Assembly: GCA_028292305.1 (NCBI GenBank)
Contig: JAQGMQ010000661.1
Location: 1-8,400, forward strand
Direction: 5' to 3'
Source: Rhodoferax sp.
GTDB taxonomy: Bacteria; Pseudomonadota; Gammaproteobacteria; Burkholderiales; Burkholderiaceae_C
Length of the DNA: 8,400 nucleotides
The position numbers were made by a program, and so were the translations under genes. The notes beneath the pieces are model-generated. The model was not told where the DNA came from, searched no databases, and saw nothing but the letters and a program-made list of their open reading frames with translations. Numbering within the stretch: the first letter of the stretch is position 1; each line of letters starts with the position of its first letter. Positions 7,685 to 8,400 of the stretch are shown piece by piece.

Positions 7685-8400
7685 ATGACCTTACTGCATG
7701 CCCGCCGCTCCTCCTTGAAACTCTTTCTGTCGCTGTGCCTGGCGATGCTAGCGCTCATGGCCGGCCCAGCCGCCCAGGCCGCCGGCAAATACGGCGCAGA
7801 CGTGCGCGGCGCGCAGGACCACCCGCTCATCAAACGCTTCACGGGCTCCTGGCTCACCGGCTACCGCAGCAGCGATTGGGAAGAAATCAGTCTGCCCACG
7901 GGGCTGCGCGTCAAGGACAGCAAAATGCTCGACAAGGTGACGCTCGAAGGCAAGGTGACGCGCCTGGTGTACCTCGCGCCACAGGGCAAAAGCCGACTCG
8001 AGGTATACCGCAACTACGAACAGGCGCTGACCGCGGCGGGCCTGGAGCGTCGCTTCACTTGCGAGTCGAATTGTGCCGACCTCTATTTCGCCTGGACGCG
8101 AGAACTCGACATCGTCAATGGCTTCAAGTGGGCCGAGGGCTCCATACCGCAAGCTGGCAGCACGAGCACCTACTCGACCTACAGCGCACTCGCGCCCGAA
8201 GATGGGCGCTTCCTTTACGGCAGCCTGTCACGCGGCGGCTCTCTGGTGCATGTGCTGCTGTACAACAGCGTCGCCGCCAATGCCTCGACCGACATCACCG
8301 CCACGACCTTGATCATCGTCGAGCCCAAAGCCATGCCGACCGGCCAGGTGTCGGTGGACGCCAAGGCCATGCAAAGCGGCCTCGAGGCGGACGGCAAGAT
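7685..8400 (+). CDS. Secreted DUF4892 protein, probably DUF4892-OmpA fusion (3' end outside window)
   Basis: The frame is open from the ATG at 7685 to the window edge, giving 238 complete codons without a stop. Residues 1-32 look like a Sec signal peptide: basic start (HARRSSLK), hydrophobic core (LFLSLCLAMLALMAG) and a cleavage site after AQA, so the protein is exported to the periplasm or outer membrane. The mature start (GADVRGAQDHPLIKRFTGSW) and the segment RLVYLAPQGKSRLEVYRNY resemble DUF4892, a domain often joined to a C-terminal OmpA-type peptidoglycan-binding domain. The last visible residues (QSGLEADGK) look like the linker just before such a domain, which would lie outside the window. 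Cys126 and Cys130 (CESNC) could form a disulfide. The ribosome site is weak. It follows the ssb terminator, so it needs its own promoter; TTGAAA at 7602-7607 is a possible -35 but lacks a good -10. The OmpA part is inferred. Confidence 0.85.
   Translation, partial: MTLLHARRSSLKLFLSLCLAMLALMAGPAAQAAGKYGADVRGAQDHPLIKRFTGSWLTGYRSSDWEEISLPTGLRVKDSKMLDKVTLEGKVTRLVYLAPQGKSRLEVYRNYEQALTAAGLERRFTCESNCADLYFAWTRELDIVNGFKWAEGSIPQAGSTSTYSTYSALAPEDGRFLYGSLSRGGSLVHVLLYNSVAANASTDITATTLIIVEPKAMPTGQVSVDAKAMQSGLEADGK

Overview
This window is GC-rich chromosomal DNA whose proteins resemble those of Betaproteobacteria, most likely Burkholderiales/Comamonadaceae (an inference from protein similarity, base composition and gene order). 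It holds five complete protein genes, one gene cut by the right edge, and possibly the last codons of a gene cut by the left edge. I see no CRISPR array, insertion sequence, transposase, integrase, toxin-antitoxin pair or defence system, and no undescribed multi-gene system. The long open frames opposite the real genes are codon-bias shadows.

Layout. Positions 1-223 are non-coding or nearly so. They contain a strong hairpin terminator that can work in both directions and, between it and the first gene, a stretch resembling the T arm and CCA end of a tRNA or tmRNA without the rest of the molecule. Three genes follow on the minus strand, transcribed leftward: uvrA (excision-repair damage sensor), a patatin-like/DUF3734 lipid hydrolase, and a D-3-hydroxybutyrate dehydrogenase (bdhA). 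The gaps are 47 bp (uvrA to patatin) and 76 bp (patatin to bdhA), with no strong terminator between them, so they may be read together.

From about 5357 the genes run on the plus strand, divergent from uvrA: a YajR-like major facilitator transporter without the C-terminal extra domain of E. coli YajR, then ssb (single-stranded DNA-binding protein), closed by a strong intrinsic terminator. A secreted DUF4892 protein follows, probably with an OmpA-type C-terminal domain, and runs off the right edge.

Functionally, uvrA and ssb are DNA-repair and replication genes that lie divergently side by side in E. coli; here a transporter sits between them. The patatin and 3-hydroxybutyrate dehydrogenase suggest a link to lipid or polyhydroxybutyrate turnover, but the hydrolase substrate cannot be read from the sequence. 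The points most worth checking are the tRNA-like fragment after bdhA, the conflicting start signals of the transporter, a ten-codon reading frame coupled to the patatin stop, and the alternating low-complexity linker of SSB.
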